From NCBI RefSeq assembly GCF_018457165.1, contig NZ_JAFMNX010000001.1, forward strand, positions 682,001-746,000: a stretch of 64,000 nucleotides of DNA, given 5' to 3'. Positions within the stretch are counted from its first letter, which is position 1; each line of letters opens with the position of its first letter. Below the pieces are notes generated by a model, which was not told where the DNA came from, did not search any database, and saw nothing but the letters and a program-made list of their open reading frames with translations. Shown here piece after piece: positions 35,619-44,781 of the stretch. The translations under genes and the position numbers were made by a program. Origin of the DNA: Tianweitania aestuarii. GTDB lineage: Bacteria; Pseudomonadota; Alphaproteobacteria; Rhizobiales; Rhizobiaceae.

Positions 35619-36797
35619 GTGCTAGATCGAGTGTTGCCGCAGAGGATTGCTGCGTCGGATCGCCTGCGGTCCTTTGTGTCTCCGCTGATCATCGGCCTTG
35701 GGATCGCGGTTGGCTTTCCGGTCCAGATCGCGATGCAGGACATGACGAGCATGGTCTCGGGCGCCGAAGCCGTCAGCTCGCGCTGGAACGCTTATCTTGA
35801 AAAGGCCGCGGCCGGTTCCATTCAGCAGGCGGACATGAAGTTCGGTGCGAACGTCATGAACGCCAGCCTTTCTGGTGCCGCACGCAAGACCAAGGATCTG
35901 GGGATCATCGCCTTCAAGGGCAAGGCAGCCAAGTCGGATAAGCCGGATGAAGATCGCGTCACGCGCTCCGATAAAAAGGGGCGCATCGTGCGCATTGCGC
36001 CCGTTGCTCCGCCCAAGGCCTTCACCGCGGGCTCGGTGTTCGAGCGAACCAGCATGATCCTGCGCTCAACCAAGCCTGATGATCTGAAGATGGCGTTCGT
36101 GCAGCCTGATCTCGATGGCAAGGAAATCCAGATCGCCGCCGAGTTTCATCCGCACGCGGTCGCCACGTCCGATCCGCTGCTGCCGAAAGCCCTTGCGGCT
36201 CTCGTGACGAACAACAAGGCCGACATTCTCGCAACCGCCTATGCGCCTGTTGAGCCGGATTATGCGACGGCCTCGCCGTTCGAATCGCTGCTGCGCGGCA
36301 GTGATCCCAATGATGGCCGCTTCATTCCACCCGTTGCGGAAGGCGACCATGCCTGGATGAGCCAGCCCTTGCCGGCAGAAGTCTTTTCCGCCGCCGAGCA
36401 GAAGTGCCTGGCAACCGGTATTTACTTCGAAGCGCGCGGGGAAAGCGAAAAAGGACAAGCGGCAGTCGGGCAGGTGATCCTGAACCGCGTGCGAAATCCG
36501 ACCTATCCCAACACCATCTGCGGTGTGGTGTACCAGAACAAGAACTGGCGCAACCGCTGCCAGTTCTCCTTCGCATGCGATGGCATTCCAGACATCATCA
36601 CCAGCCGCTCGCATTACCACATTGCCGAGGAAGTCGCTCTCGCCGTGACCGCCGGAAAGATCTTCATCCCCGAAGTCGGGTCGTCGACCCACTACCACGC
36701 GACCTACGTCAACCCGCGCTGGAACAAGACGATGGAGGAGATGAAAAAGATCGGTTTGCACATCTTCTACCGCACCTATGGCGGCGGCTGGAGTTGA
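35619..36797 (+). CDS. Cell wall hydrolase (SleB-type) with transmembrane anchor
   Basis: Protein of 392 residues starting with GTG at 35619, with AGGAGAG upstream. An N-terminal hydrophobic helix (about residues 20-40, FVSPLIIGLGIAVGFPVQ) anchors it. The middle is low in motifs and rich in lysine. The C-terminal Hydrolase_2/SleB domain begins near residue 265: CLATGIYFEARGESEKGQAA, VGQVILNRVRNPTYPNTICG, CQFSFACDGIPD, STHYHATYVNPRW. The domain cuts peptidoglycan glycan strands or related bonds and in proteobacteria serves wall remodelling. It stands alone between der and the ATP synthase cluster. Confidence 0.88.
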   Translation: MLDRVLPQRIAASDRLRSFVSPLIIGLGIAVGFPVQIAMQDMTSMVSGAEAVSSRWNAYLEKAAAGSIQQADMKFGANVMNASLSGAARKTKDLGIIAFKGKAAKSDKPDEDRVTRSDKKGRIVRIAPVAPPKAFTAGSVFERTSMILRSTKPDDLKMAFVQPDLDGKEIQIAAEFHPHAVATSDPLLPKALAALVTNNKADILATAYAPVEPDYATASPFESLLRGSDPNDGRFIPPVAEGDHAWMSQPLPAEVFSAAEQKCLATGIYFEARGESEKGQAAVGQVILNRVRNPTYPNTICGVVYQNKNWRNRCQFSFACDGIPDIITSRSHYHIAEEVALAVTAGKIFIPEVGSSTHYHATYVNPRWNKTMEEMKKIGLHIFYRTYGGGWS

Positions 36798-37001
36798 CCT
36801 CGTAACAGGGGATTCGGTTTCCTGCTGCGACAGAAGCCTGCGCGCGCATTGTCGCACAATGATAAGCTTATGAATTCATTCAAGAAAAAGCTTCTGTGAA
36901 GGGTGTCTATCGCGGCTTGACGGCGGATTGTGACCTAACTATGGTGCGGCCGACTTTGAAGCGGCGGCTCCAATGGGTGTCTGCTTGAACGGGAGGGTGC
37001 G

Positions 37002-37412
37002 ATGGCCGAAAACAAAGGGCCTGAAGATCGCCTCGGGAAGCAGGGGACCTTGAACGGAGCAGACGCTTCAGGCGACGACAGTCTCGAGAGACGTCGGCGT
37101 GACCTGGGCGCCCAACTGGCGTCGCGGCGCTCCGATGCGCAAGCCGAGGCCGAAGACGCAAAATCGCGTGGCGCGACCGGATATGGCCAGGCAATGAAGC
37201 TTTCCAGCGAGTTCATCTCTGGGGTCGTCGTTGGTGCTGTGCTGGGTTGGGTTGTTGATCACTTCGCCGGTACGTCTCCTTGGGGCTTGATCGTATTCTT
37301 GCTTCTCGGGTTTGGTGCAGGTGTTCTGAATGTTCTGCGATCCGCAGGGCTGGTAGCCGAATCGGGTTTGCGCGCATCAGATGCGCCGCCGGCCGATAAG
37401 GATCGCAAATAG
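37002..37412 (+). CDS. atpI: ATP synthase protein I (AtpI/AtpZ family)
   Basis: Protein of 136 residues; helps assemble the c-ring. A charged N-terminus of about 60 residues (LERRRRDLGAQLASRRSDAQ) precedes two helices (SGVVVGAVLGWVVDHFAG and GLIVFLLLGFGAGVLNVLR), as in alphaproteobacterial AtpI. GGAGGG lies four bases before the ATG. It opens the F0 cluster. Confidence 0.92.
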   Translation: MAENKGPEDRLGKQGTLNGADASGDDSLERRRRDLGAQLASRRSDAQAEAEDAKSRGATGYGQAMKLSSEFISGVVVGAVLGWVVDHFAGTSPWGLIVFLLLGFGAGVLNVLRSAGLVAESGLRASDAPPADKDRK

Positions 37413-37498
37413 CGGCCTCGGCCGTTATCGAAAGAAGCGGCAGTTGTCGCATCATGTGAATTGGCCAATTCGGCCTGATGGAAGAGCAAGGGGTAGCG

Positions 37499-38248
37499 GT
37501 GGCAAACGATCCGATCCACCAGTTTCAGATCTCCCGCCTGGTTCCGATCGAGGTCGGCGGGCTGGACTTCTCGTTCACCAACTCGTCGCTCTTCATGGCG
37601 CTGACGGTTGCGACGGCTGGCGCATTTCTGTTCATGTCCACCACGAGCCGGGGTCTGATCCCGGGGCGTCTCCAGTCCGTTTCGGAAATGTCCTACGAGT
37701 TCATCGCAGGCATGCTTCGTGACTCGGCGGGTAGCGGCGGCATGAAGTTCTTTCCGATGGTCTTCTCGCTGTTCATGTTCGTGCTCGTCGCGAACCTGCT
37801 CGGCATGTTCCCCTACTTCTTTACCGTCACCAGCCACATCATCGTCACCTTCGTTCTTGCGCTTTTCGTGATCCTCACCGTGATGATCTACGGTTTTGCC
37901 AAGCATGGTCTCGGCTTCTTCGGCATTTTCGTGCCGAGCGGTGTTCCGGCGGCGCTGGCGCCGGTTGTTGCGCCGATCGAGGTCATCTCGTTTCTGTCGC
38001 GGCCGATCAGCCTTTCCGTTCGTTTGTTCGCCAACATGTTGGCCGGACACATCACGCTGAAGGTTTTCGCTGGCTTCGTGACGTCCCTTGGAGCGCTTGG
38101 CGCTTGGGGCATCGGCGGCGCTATCCTGCCGCTGTTGATGACGGTTGCGCTTACCGGCCTGGAATTCCTGGTCGCCTTCTTGCAGGCCTATGTCTTCGCG
38201 ATCCTGACCTGCATGTACCTCAATGACGCGGTGCATGGCGCGCACTAA
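37499..38248 (+). CDS. atpB: F0F1 ATP synthase subunit a
   Basis: Subunit a of the proton channel, 249 residues. The essential arginine lies in [17 protein letters not shown], and the C-terminal helix has [24 protein letters not shown] 37499 is chosen because AAGGGG lies about eight bases upstream and rhizobial proteins start at ANDPIHQFQ; an ATG at 37478 would add seven residues and lies close to atpI. It works with the c-ring and the b/b' stalk. Confidence 0.96.
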   Translation: MANDPIHQFQISRLVPIEVGGLDFSFTNSSLFMALTVATAGAFLFMSTTSRGLIPGRLQSVSEMSYEFIAGMLRDSAGSGGMKFFPMVFSLFMFVLVANLLGMFPYFFTVTSHIIVTFVLALFVILTVMIYGFAKHGLGFFGIFVPSGVPAALAPVVAPIEVISFLSRPISLSVRLFANMLAGHITLKVFAGFVTSLGALGAWGIGGAILPLLMTVALTGLEFLVAFLQAYVFAILTCMYLNDAVHGAH

Positions 38249-38319
38249 GCGCGTCTTGTCCCGCGGCCTGACCCCACCACCCCGTAAAGATTACGGACAG
38301 ATCCCCAAAGGAGCCTATA

Positions 38320-38544
38320 ATGGAAGTTGAAGCAGCAAAGGCAATCGGCGCAGGCATCGCCTGCCTCGGCATGGCAGGTACCGCACTTGCTCTCGGTAAT
38401 ATCTTCAGCAGCTATCTGTCGGGCGCATTGCGCAATCCGTCCGCTGCTGATGGCCAGTTCGGCCGCCTCGTGTTCGGCTTCGCGGTGACGGAAGCTCTGG
38501 GCATTTTCTCGCTCCTCATCGCTCTGCTCCTGCTCTTCACGTAA
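38320..38544 (+). CDS. atpE: F0F1 ATP synthase subunit c
   Basis: Small rotor subunit, 74 residues in two helices joined by a polar loop (GALRNPSA, residues about 35-42). The proton-binding acid is glutamate 58 in FAVTEALGIF. Residue spacing and the AGAGIACLGMAG opening match the Rhizobiales c subunit. Confidence 0.97.
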   Translation: MEVEAAKAIGAGIACLGMAGTALALGNIFSSYLSGALRNPSAADGQFGRLVFGFAVTEALGIFSLLIALLLLFT

Positions 38545-38644
38545 GACTGGATCGGGCCGGCCGCCAAGGCCGTCCAAAAGCGTGCAATGAACGCCATCCC
38601 GGCCGCGATCAACGCGGTCGGGTTTCAATTCACAGGGGAAGCCG

Positions 38645-39247
38645 ATGTTCGTCGCGCCAGCATTTGCGCAGGAACAAGCACCGGATACGAATTCCGAGCC
38701 ATTGACTCAAACGCCGGCCATTACCGATGGGACGACGTCCCACACGGAAGCCGAGCATACCGGCGTTTTTCCGCCTTTCGAAACGACATTCTTCCCCTCG
38801 CAGATTCTCTGGCTGGCCATCATTTTCGGCCTGTTCTACCTGTTCCTGAACAAGGTGGTTCTGCCGCGGCTCGGCCATATCCTCGAAGTTCGTCGCGATC
38901 GCATCGCGCAGGATCTCGACACGGCTGCCCGCATGAAGGAAGAAGCCGATGCGGCTGTTGCCGCATATGAGCAGGAACTTGCTGACGCCCGTGCCAAGGC
39001 CAATGTGATCGGCCAGGAAGCGCGCGATCGTGCAAAGGCCGAAGCTGAAGCCAGCCGTCGTGCAACGGAAGCGGGTCTCGACACGCGCCTTGCCGAAGCC
39101 GAAAGCCGCATCGCATCGATCAAGAATGCGGCCATGGCGGATGTTGGTGTGATCGCCGAAGAAACGGCAATCGCAATCGTGGAAGCCCTCGGCGGCCGCG
39201 CTGATGGTGCTGCAATCGCCTCGGCGGTTGCTGCTGAACGGAGCTGA
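38645..39247 (+). CDS. atpG: F0F1 ATP synthase subunit b'
   Basis: Stator stalk subunit of 200 residues. It starts with MFVAPAFAQEQ and a polar N-terminus of about 55 residues, followed by a single helix (SQILWLAIIFGLFYLFLNKV) and a long charged coiled coil (EVRRDRIAQDLDTAARMKEE and so on). The duplicated b' next to b is typical of photosynthetic and alphaproteobacteria. Five bases separate it from atpF. The 100-base gap before it holds no gene. Confidence 0.93.
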   Translation: MFVAPAFAQEQAPDTNSEPLTQTPAITDGTTSHTEAEHTGVFPPFETTFFPSQILWLAIIFGLFYLFLNKVVLPRLGHILEVRRDRIAQDLDTAARMKEEADAAVAAYEQELADARAKANVIGQEARDRAKAEAEASRRATEAGLDTRLAEAESRIASIKNAAMADVGVIAEETAIAIVEALGGRADGAAIASAVAAERS

Positions 39248-39252
39248 GCGCC

Positions 39253-39732
39253 ATGCATTTCGACGCCACATTTTGGGCAACCGTAGCTCTCGTCCTGTTC
39301 CTTGCCTTGATGGTGTACCTCAAGGTTCCGGGCATGCTGACCAAGTCTCTCGACGAGCGCGCGGATCGCATCCGCGACGAACTCGAGGAAGCTCGCCGTT
39401 TGCGCGAGGAAGCCCAGCAGCTGCTCGCCGAATACCAGCGCAAGCGCGCGGAAGCTGAAAAGGAAGCCGGCGAGATCGTCGCGGCTGCCGGTCGCGAGGC
39501 TGAGGCCCTGCGTCAGGACGCCAAGACCAGGGCCGACGAATATGTCGCACGCCGCACCACGATGGCCGAGCAGAAGATTGCTCAGGCTGAACGTGAGGCC
39601 GTCAACGCGGTCCGTTCGAGCGCCGTGGATATCGCCGTTGAAGCGGCACGCCGCGTTCTTGCGGAGCAAGCGGACACGGCACCAAGCGCCTTCCAGGCTT
39701 CGCTTACGGAAGTGAAGACTAAGCTGAACTGA
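39253..39732 (+). CDS. atpF: F0F1 ATP synthase subunit b
   Basis: Second stalk subunit, 159 residues. N-terminal helix FWATVALVLFLALMVYLKV, then a coiled coil (LDERADRIRDELEEARRLRE), ending with the region that contacts the delta subunit. The F1 genes are not present in the window, as expected for this order. Confidence 0.94.
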   Translation: MHFDATFWATVALVLFLALMVYLKVPGMLTKSLDERADRIRDELEEARRLREEAQQLLAEYQRKRAEAEKEAGEIVAAAGREAEALRQDAKTRADEYVARRTTMAEQKIAQAEREAVNAVRSSAVDIAVEAARRVLAEQADTAPSAFQASLTEVKTKLN

Positions 39733-39757
39733 CAAGGCTCAGCCTACAGAATCGATG

Positions 39758-39787
39758 AAAGGCCGTTTGAGCGATCCAGCGGCCTTT
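39758..39787 (+). terminator. Terminator after the F0 ATP synthase cluster
   Basis: AAAGGCCG pairs with CGGCCTTT across a 14-base loop, followed by more T residues, 26 bases after the atpF stop. Confidence 0.7.
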
Positions 39788-39972
39788 TTGTTTGGTAGAG
39801 CACCACACCTTCCACGCGCTAACATAACTCACGCCCTGCCTCTTTTGATCATCCCGAGGTCAGTATGAGCGGTGGAAATAGGGCGTGGATAAATCGTCTG
39901 ACGAAGACGCCTGCACGTGCTCTTGGAAGATTAGCTTAGCCAGTTGCCAAGCGAACTGAGCCTGCTCGTGTC

Positions 39973-40701
39973 CTAGCCAGCGACGCGCTGGTGAGCAGCC
40001 TTAGGCTCTTCATCGCCCAGAAACGCGGTTTGTCGATCCTCACCTTCAAGTCCGGCCTTCAAGGGCGCGAAGGTCATGCGGTGGAGGCGTGACACCGGAC
40101 CGTGTGCCTTGATGGCGTCCCGGTGGCGGATCGTTCCGTAACCCATATGACTGTTGAACCCGTAAGCATCATGATGGGCGCTGCAGCGGGTCATCATGCG
40201 ATCGCGCATGACCTTTGCGACAATGGAAGCAGCGGCAATCGATTGTGAGCGCTGATCGCCCTTGATCAGGGCCTCGCCGTCGCAGGGGAGGCCGGGTGGA
40301 ACGTCACGGCCATCGGCGATCACGAGCTTCGGCTGAAGGATGAGCCCGTCGACGGCGCGCTTCATGGCGGTAAGGCTGGCACGCAGGATGTTGATCTCGT
40401 CTACGCTCTCGGCGCAGATCGAGGACACGCTCACGGCGAGCGCGCCTTTCAGGATCTTGGCGAACAGGGCTTCCCGCGCTTCCGCCGTGAGGCGTTTGGA
40501 GTCGTCGAGGCCTTTGGGAATGCGCTTGGGATCGAGAATCACGGCAGCGGCCACAACGGGCCCGGCGAGGGGGCCCCGTCCAGCTTCATCGACGCCGGCG
40601 ACCGGCCACTGCTCGGCCTTGATCGCACGCTTTTCGCGCGTGAAGTCGGGTGTCGAAACAACCTCGAAGAGAGGCGGAGAATCAGAGCGCGTACGAGCCA
40701 T
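39973..40701 (-). CDS. rnhB: Ribonuclease HII
   Basis: RNase HII of 242 residues; cuts RNA in RNA/DNA hybrids, including single ribonucleotides. The catalytic acids are in [20 protein letters not shown] (D and E) and later in [28 protein letters not shown] is the family motif. ATG 40701 gives [11 protein letters not shown]; a longer frame to 40836 starts in non-conserved sequence. The 150-base gap before it follows the radical SAM gene, and both are on the minus strand. Confidence 0.95.
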   Translation of the reverse strand: MARTRSDSPPLFEVVSTPDFTREKRAIKAEQWPVAGVDEAGRGPLAGPVVAAAVILDPKRIPKGLDDSKRLTAEAREALFAKILKGALAVSVSSICAESVDEINILRASLTAMKRAVDGLILQPKLVIADGRDVPPGLPCDGEALIKGDQRSQSIAAASIVAKVMRDRMMTRCSAHHDAYGFNSHMGYGTIRHRDAIKAHGPVSRLHRMTFAPLKAGLEGEDRQTAFLGDEEPKAAHQRVAG

Positions 40702-40851
40702 GTTGCGGCGAAGCTCGCACCACCCCTGATTCTCCGCAAGTCCTTCCCGGCATAAGGGGCGTTGCCGGAAAGGAAACCGCTGGCCGCCAAGGGAACGGTC
40801 CGGCCGAACGGATTGGCATCCGGGGGGAAAGACCACCCGGTTCGCGCAGCC

Positions 40852-42018
40852 TCAAAGCAGCTGTAACTGTTTGCCGGCGGGTTCGGGTGCTTCGAACAGG
40901 TCGGTCCGCAAGGCGCGCTTTTCTGCGTTGAGGCCAAGGCGCTTGGCGGCAAGCTCGAACCGTCGGCCGATTTGCCAGGCATAAGGACCACTGCCCTTCA
41001 TGCGCTTGCCCCATTCGGCATCGTAATCCTTGCCATCGCGCATGGAGCGCACGAGCGACATCACATGCCGGTAGCGATCGGGGTAGTGTGTGAGCAGCCA
41101 GTCCTTGAAGATAGGAGCAACTTCCAGCGGCAGGCGCAGCAGGACATAACCAGCTTCCTTGACCCCGAGGGATGCTGCCGAATCGAGAACGCGCTCGATC
41201 TCTGCATCGTTCAGCCCGGGGATGATCGGCGCCACGAGAACGGAAACGGGGATGCCGGCTTCGTTCAAGGCTCGTAGGGCTTCGAGACGCCGGGTCGGGG
41301 TTGCAGCACGGGGCTCCATGGTGCGCGCAAGCTTGCGGTCGAGCGTCGTGATCGAAAGCGCGACCTTGGCGAGACCACGTTCAGCCATGCGCCCAAGAAT
41401 GTCGATGTCGCGCATCACCAGCGCCGACTTGGTGACGATACCAACCGGATGATTATGGGCATCGAGCACTTCCAGGATCTCGCGCATGATGCGATGCGTT
41501 TTCTCAATGGGCTGGTAGGGATCGGTGTTGGTGCCGATCGCGATCGTGCGCACTTGATAGCCGGGCTTGGCGAGCTCCTTTTCCAGCAGCCTGGCGGCAT
41601 CCGGCTTGGCGAAAAGCTTGGCTTCGAAGTCCAGCCCGGCCGACAAGCCCATATAGCTGTGGGTCGGGCGGGCAAAGCAATACACGCAGCCATGCTCGCA
41701 ACCGCGATAAGGATTGATCGAGCGGTCGAAGGAGATATCGGGCGATTCGTTGCGCGTGATGATCGTGCGCGGCTTCTCGACCTGCACTTCCGTCTTGAAG
41801 GGCGGCAGGTCTTCAAGCGTGTTCCAGCCATCGTCGAAAACATGGCGACTGGTTGGCTCGAACCGGCCGGAGGGATTGATGCCCGCCGAGCGGCCACGCC
41901 GCCGTTCGGGTGCGATCCGCATTCCGCTTTCGCCGATGATGGCGTCCGCCAAGGCGGCACCGCCACTGGTGAAGGCGGCGCGATCGGCGGGCCCGATATG
42001 TTCGAAATTCTGCATCAA
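40852..42018 (-). CDS. Radical SAM protein (PA0069 family)
   Basis: Radical SAM enzyme of 388 residues. The iron-sulfur motif is CEHGCVYCFARPTHSYMGL, the variant C-x3-C-x2-C of the family. It also shows GTNTDPYQPIEKTHRIMREI and EVAPIFKDWLLTHYPDRY. The reaction of PA0069-type proteins is unknown. Neighbouring rnhB and the glycosyltransferase follow the usual rhizobial gene order. Confidence 0.9.
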   Translation of the reverse strand: MMQNFEHIGPADRAAFTSGGAALADAIIGESGMRIAPERRRGRSAGINPSGRFEPTSRHVFDDGWNTLEDLPPFKTEVQVEKPRTIITRNESPDISFDRSINPYRGCEHGCVYCFARPTHSYMGLSAGLDFEAKLFAKPDAARLLEKELAKPGYQVRTIAIGTNTDPYQPIEKTHRIMREILEVLDAHNHPVGIVTKSALVMRDIDILGRMAERGLAKVALSITTLDRKLARTMEPRAATPTRRLEALRALNEAGIPVSVLVAPIIPGLNDAEIERVLDSAASLGVKEAGYVLLRLPLEVAPIFKDWLLTHYPDRYRHVMSLVRSMRDGKDYDAEWGKRMKGSGPYAWQIGRRFELAAKRLGLNAEKRALRTDLFEAPEPAGKQLQLL

Positions 42019-42160
42019 ACCCGCTCCTGATGATCGGCGCTGCCGCCGAATCGCGTGGTGTGGATGAATGTATTCCTAATCGTCAAAACAGAACGAAGCA
42101 AGAACAAATTTGTTGCACCGGAACATGGCGTCGGCGCTTGGCTTCCGGTAGGTTTCGGCG

Positions 42161-42655
42161 ATGTTATCCGTTTTGATTGAAACCCGAGATCACGAGGAAG
42201 CCTTGGCCCGCACTTTGGCCTCGCTGGTGAGCGCTGCCGTGGAAGGGATGGTGCGTGAGGTCATCGTTCTGGATCGGGGCTCGAGCGACAAAACGAGCAG
42301 GGTGGCCGACCTGTCCGGCTGCTTGTTTGTTTCCGATGCAACGCTGAATGATGGGGTTCAACGGGCCCGAGGCGATTGGCTGTTGTTGATCGAACCGGGT
42401 GCGCGGTTGGGCGAGGGCTGGACCCAGGACGTGCGGCGCCACGTTGCAGGCGGTGGCAGCCCGGGCCGTTTCACACGAAAGCGGTCGGGTTTCCGTGACT
42501 GGCTGCCGCTCAAGCGGCGTGGTTTGGGCGCGGGGCTCCTTGTGTCCAGGCAAGAGGCTCTGGTTGTCATGCGCGAAGGTTGGAACGGTTCGACGCTGGC
42601 ACGAACGGTGCGCGCGCAACGGCTGGACGCAGAAATCCTGCGGGATGGAAAGTAG
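42161..42655 (+). CDS. Small family 2-like glycosyltransferase
   Basis: A 164-residue protein with the core of a GT-A fold: VLIETRDHEEALARTLASLV (opening), REVIVLDRGSSDKTSRVAD (nucleotide part) and GDWLLLIEPGARLGEGW (region replacing DxD). The domain is shorter than active GT2 enzymes and shows LIEPGAR instead of a clear DxD, so activity is uncertain. It sits in the same order with moaB in related bacteria as far as I recall. Confidence 0.7.
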   Translation: MLSVLIETRDHEEALARTLASLVSAAVEGMVREVIVLDRGSSDKTSRVADLSGCLFVSDATLNDGVQRARGDWLLLIEPGARLGEGWTQDVRRHVAGGGSPGRFTRKRSGFRDWLPLKRRGLGAGLLVSRQEALVVMREGWNGSTLARTVRAQRLDAEILRDGK

Positions 42656-42823
42656 GCGGAGCCGCGAGGAGGGACGTTTGCCCGCCTTGCTTTGGTGGCG
42701 TCCAGACACTCAAGTCCGCAGCAGCGGTTCAGCTGGTTCAAAGATCGTTGCCCGCGACAAGTCGTTTTGCTTCTGTCGTTCAGGCACAGGTGTCCGACTT
42801 CCCGCGCGCCTGAGCTTGGGAAG

Positions 42824-42882
42824 CGGACGCGAAACCCCGCGCCTTGATGATTTTAGATACGGCGCGGGTGGTTTCGCGTCCG
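42824..42882. repeat. Long inverted repeat (CGGACGCGAAACC arms)
   Basis: CGGACGCGAAACC (42824-42836) pairs with GGTTTCGCGTCCG (42870-42882); after a two-base bulge CCGCGCC (42837-42843) pairs with GGCGCGG (42861-42867), leaving a 17-base A/T-rich loop. This makes a 20-bp stem, longer than needed for a terminator. Confidence 0.75.
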
Positions 42883-43166
42883 TCGGTGCTCTAGCCCTGA
42901 TGCCGGTGGGCAGGCTCGGCGCAGACTAGTCGCCACCTCGCCGAGTGCTCCCGCACTGACCGACATAGGCCCGGGTTTGGGGAGGGACTGAATACCCTCC
43001 AAGCCGGACTACCGTAGCCCAACCAACCCGGACACCGCCGCCCTCCTCTGATCCCCGGTGCGCACCAGAGTTCCCAACGAGGGCGATGGGGGAAGGATAG
43101 ATGGGCGGGTGGAGGCGTGGATAAAGAAATGGTCCGCCGGTGAAAGGGAGCAGCACCATCAGGTAG

Positions 43167-43376
43167 TTAGCGGCATTTCCTTTCCGTCTTTATCCTCGGG
43201 TTTCAACCTCCGCTGAAGCTGTCTTTGCGCGCGAAGCTGATGAAGACCTGGGTATCCGAGCGTTCATCCCGAAACCAAGGAAGGAACGGGATGAAGCACC
43301 CACAACTTCAGAGACCCTCGTCTCTCCATCTCCAGAGGAAGTAAATCGAGCAAAGAAGTCTACCAATGGCCGATAG
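43167..43376 (+). pseudogene. Startless coding-like remnant upstream of the PAN-domain gene
   Basis: Between TAG 43164-43166 and TAG 43374-43376 the frame reads RLYPRVSTSAEAVFAREADE, then DLGIRAFIPKPRKERDEA, and ends EEVNRAKKSTNGR. The amino acid pattern looks protein-like but there is no ATG, GTG or TTG start. It is in the same frame as the downstream gene. I do not recognise the family; it may be the tail of a lost gene or a chance open frame. Confidence 0.4.
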
Positions 43377-43424
43377 ACTCTCCTGATCCTCTGTGTCTTA
43401 GGTTGTCCGGGGTGGGGACCTAAA

Positions 43425-44708
43425 ATGTCTACATGTATTCTGGTAATCTCGCGAGTTCTAACTGCCGTATGCTTCGTCTTGATGGCTGTCGGGCCTGGTC
43501 TTGCGGAGATCAAGAATTTTGGTCCCTTCAAGATCGATACGGCAAGGCCCGATGTCATCGCTCTCGAGGGCCCGATCGACGATAGAGCAGCGCTTGCCTT
43601 TCGTCGCGCCCTTCTGACCTTACCTGATGTCAAGCTGATGACCCTCAATAGTCCGGGCGGCGAGGTCGATAACGGCCTGTTGATTGCGGACGATGTCTTT
43701 CAGCGAAAGCTGGCGACTTATATTGCGCCTGATGCGGAGTGTTACTCTGCCTGTTCCTACATCTTCCTGGCCGGTGATGAGCGGCGGGTGGAAGGTAAGC
43801 TTGGCGTTCACCAGATCTCGTCACAGCGCCCGGATCTCGCCTCTGCGCAGTTTTCGATCTCAGACATTATCGACATGCTCAATCGCTTCGGCACGCCGAC
43901 GGACGTGTTGACGATCATGTTCCGAACGCCGCCGGATGATATGTATGTCTTCAATGAAGCAGATATAACAAAGTACGGGATCAATCGAAGCAGGGGTTCG
44001 GCTGATACACCGCGAGCACCAGCTGCGCCGTTGGCTGATGTCCAGCTGCCCGCAACAGCGACAAACAACGCGCCCGCTGTCGTCCTAGACACACCAACCC
44101 CGTCTGTTTCTATGGCGGATAGCGCTTCGTTAGCGGAGCTTTCCGTCATCGAAGATTACGCCAAGCGGCCGAACCGTCTGGCGCTTTACACCGGCTTGGA
44201 CTTTTCAGAACAGGATATCGCCAGCGAAGCCGTTGATGATGCCAAGGCCTGCGCGCTCAGGTGTTTGGAAACAGGGGGTGCTTGTCGCGCGTTCACCTTC
44301 AACATCACCACGCCGAAATCGCCAGGACCGAATTGCTTTCTCAAGAGCGCACGCGGGCAGTTGGACGGCAACGCCTCAGCCATTTCGGGACAGCTGCTAT
44401 CGCGAGCAGATTCGTACCCGTCCAGCTTTACGATCGGCGTGATCGATCCCAAGGCGAGCGTGTTCGAGAATGTCGATCTGGTCGGTGGAGATTTGTCACG
44501 CAAACCCTTCACCAAAGCCAAGACGGCACGCGACTGCCGCTTGGCTTGCGTCGACAACGACAGCTGCCGTGCCTTCACCTATTTGAAGCGCAAGAAGGAG
44601 TGCTGGCTGAAGTCGGGTGCCAGTCAGCCAAGAGCGGCAGCTGACATGATCAGCGGCTTGAAGAAGATCGAGACCTTCGAACCAGCGACGGTGATTGACC
44701 TCGAATAA
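43425..44708 (+). CDS. Exported ClpP/crotonase-fold protein with two PAN domains
   Basis: Protein of 427 residues. Signal peptide ISRVLTAVCFVLMAVGPGLA is followed by a ClpP-like serine protease domain (about 25-190): MTLNSPGGEVDNGLLIADDV with the SPGG motif, CYSACSYIFLAGDERRVEG with a serine in the nucleophile position, and LGVHQISSQRP with a histidine. The C-terminus holds two PAN/Apple domains (about 235-320 and 335-425), each with paired cysteines (CALRCLETGGACRAFTFN; CRLACVDNDSCRAFTY). PAN domains bind protein or sugar. The protein probably acts in the periplasm; its substrate is unknown. It begins after the structured 770-base region. Confidence 0.78.
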   Translation: MSTCILVISRVLTAVCFVLMAVGPGLAEIKNFGPFKIDTARPDVIALEGPIDDRAALAFRRALLTLPDVKLMTLNSPGGEVDNGLLIADDVFQRKLATYIAPDAECYSACSYIFLAGDERRVEGKLGVHQISSQRPDLASAQFSISDIIDMLNRFGTPTDVLTIMFRTPPDDMYVFNEADITKYGINRSRGSADTPRAPAAPLADVQLPATATNNAPAVVLDTPTPSVSMADSASLAELSVIEDYAKRPNRLALYTGLDFSEQDIASEAVDDAKACALRCLETGGACRAFTFNITTPKSPGPNCFLKSARGQLDGNASAISGQLLSRADSYPSSFTIGVIDPKASVFENVDLVGGDLSRKPFTKAKTARDCRLACVDNDSCRAFTYLKRKKECWLKSGASQPRAAADMISGLKKIETFEPATVIDLE

Positions 44709-44781
44709 GGTCTGGCAACCGGCACGACTGTAACGAGACCCGAGGTGTGAGCCTAAGCGAGCATCGAAAGGCGCGCTTCAT

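Larger units (their letters stand above)
42656..43424. other. 770-base structured region without an intact gene
   Basis: No start-to-stop ORF here looks like a real protein. The region contains a large inverted repeat at 42824-42882, a smaller CTTCCC/GGGAAG hairpin just before it, GC-rich sequence with many internal short repeats (about 42900-43160), and a startless coding-like frame at 43167-43376. I could not match it to RNase P, tmRNA, SRP RNA or a riboswitch by its conserved bases. It may be a dispersed repeat or the relic of a mobile element. Confidence 0.55.

Noticed and set aside
42926-43159. 77-codon minus-strand ORF in the structured region
   Set aside because: Composition is shaped by GC-rich repeats (many proline, glycine and arginine); no ribosome site or family resemblance. 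Treated as part of the non-coding region.
42824-43200. RNase P RNA, tmRNA or SRP RNA in the structured region
   Set aside because: The conserved core sequences of these RNAs were looked for on both strands and not found.
43190-43648. 152-codon minus-strand ORF overlapping the PAN-domain gene start
   Set aside because: Antisense to the signal peptide of a well-supported gene and to the coding-like remnant; no motif.
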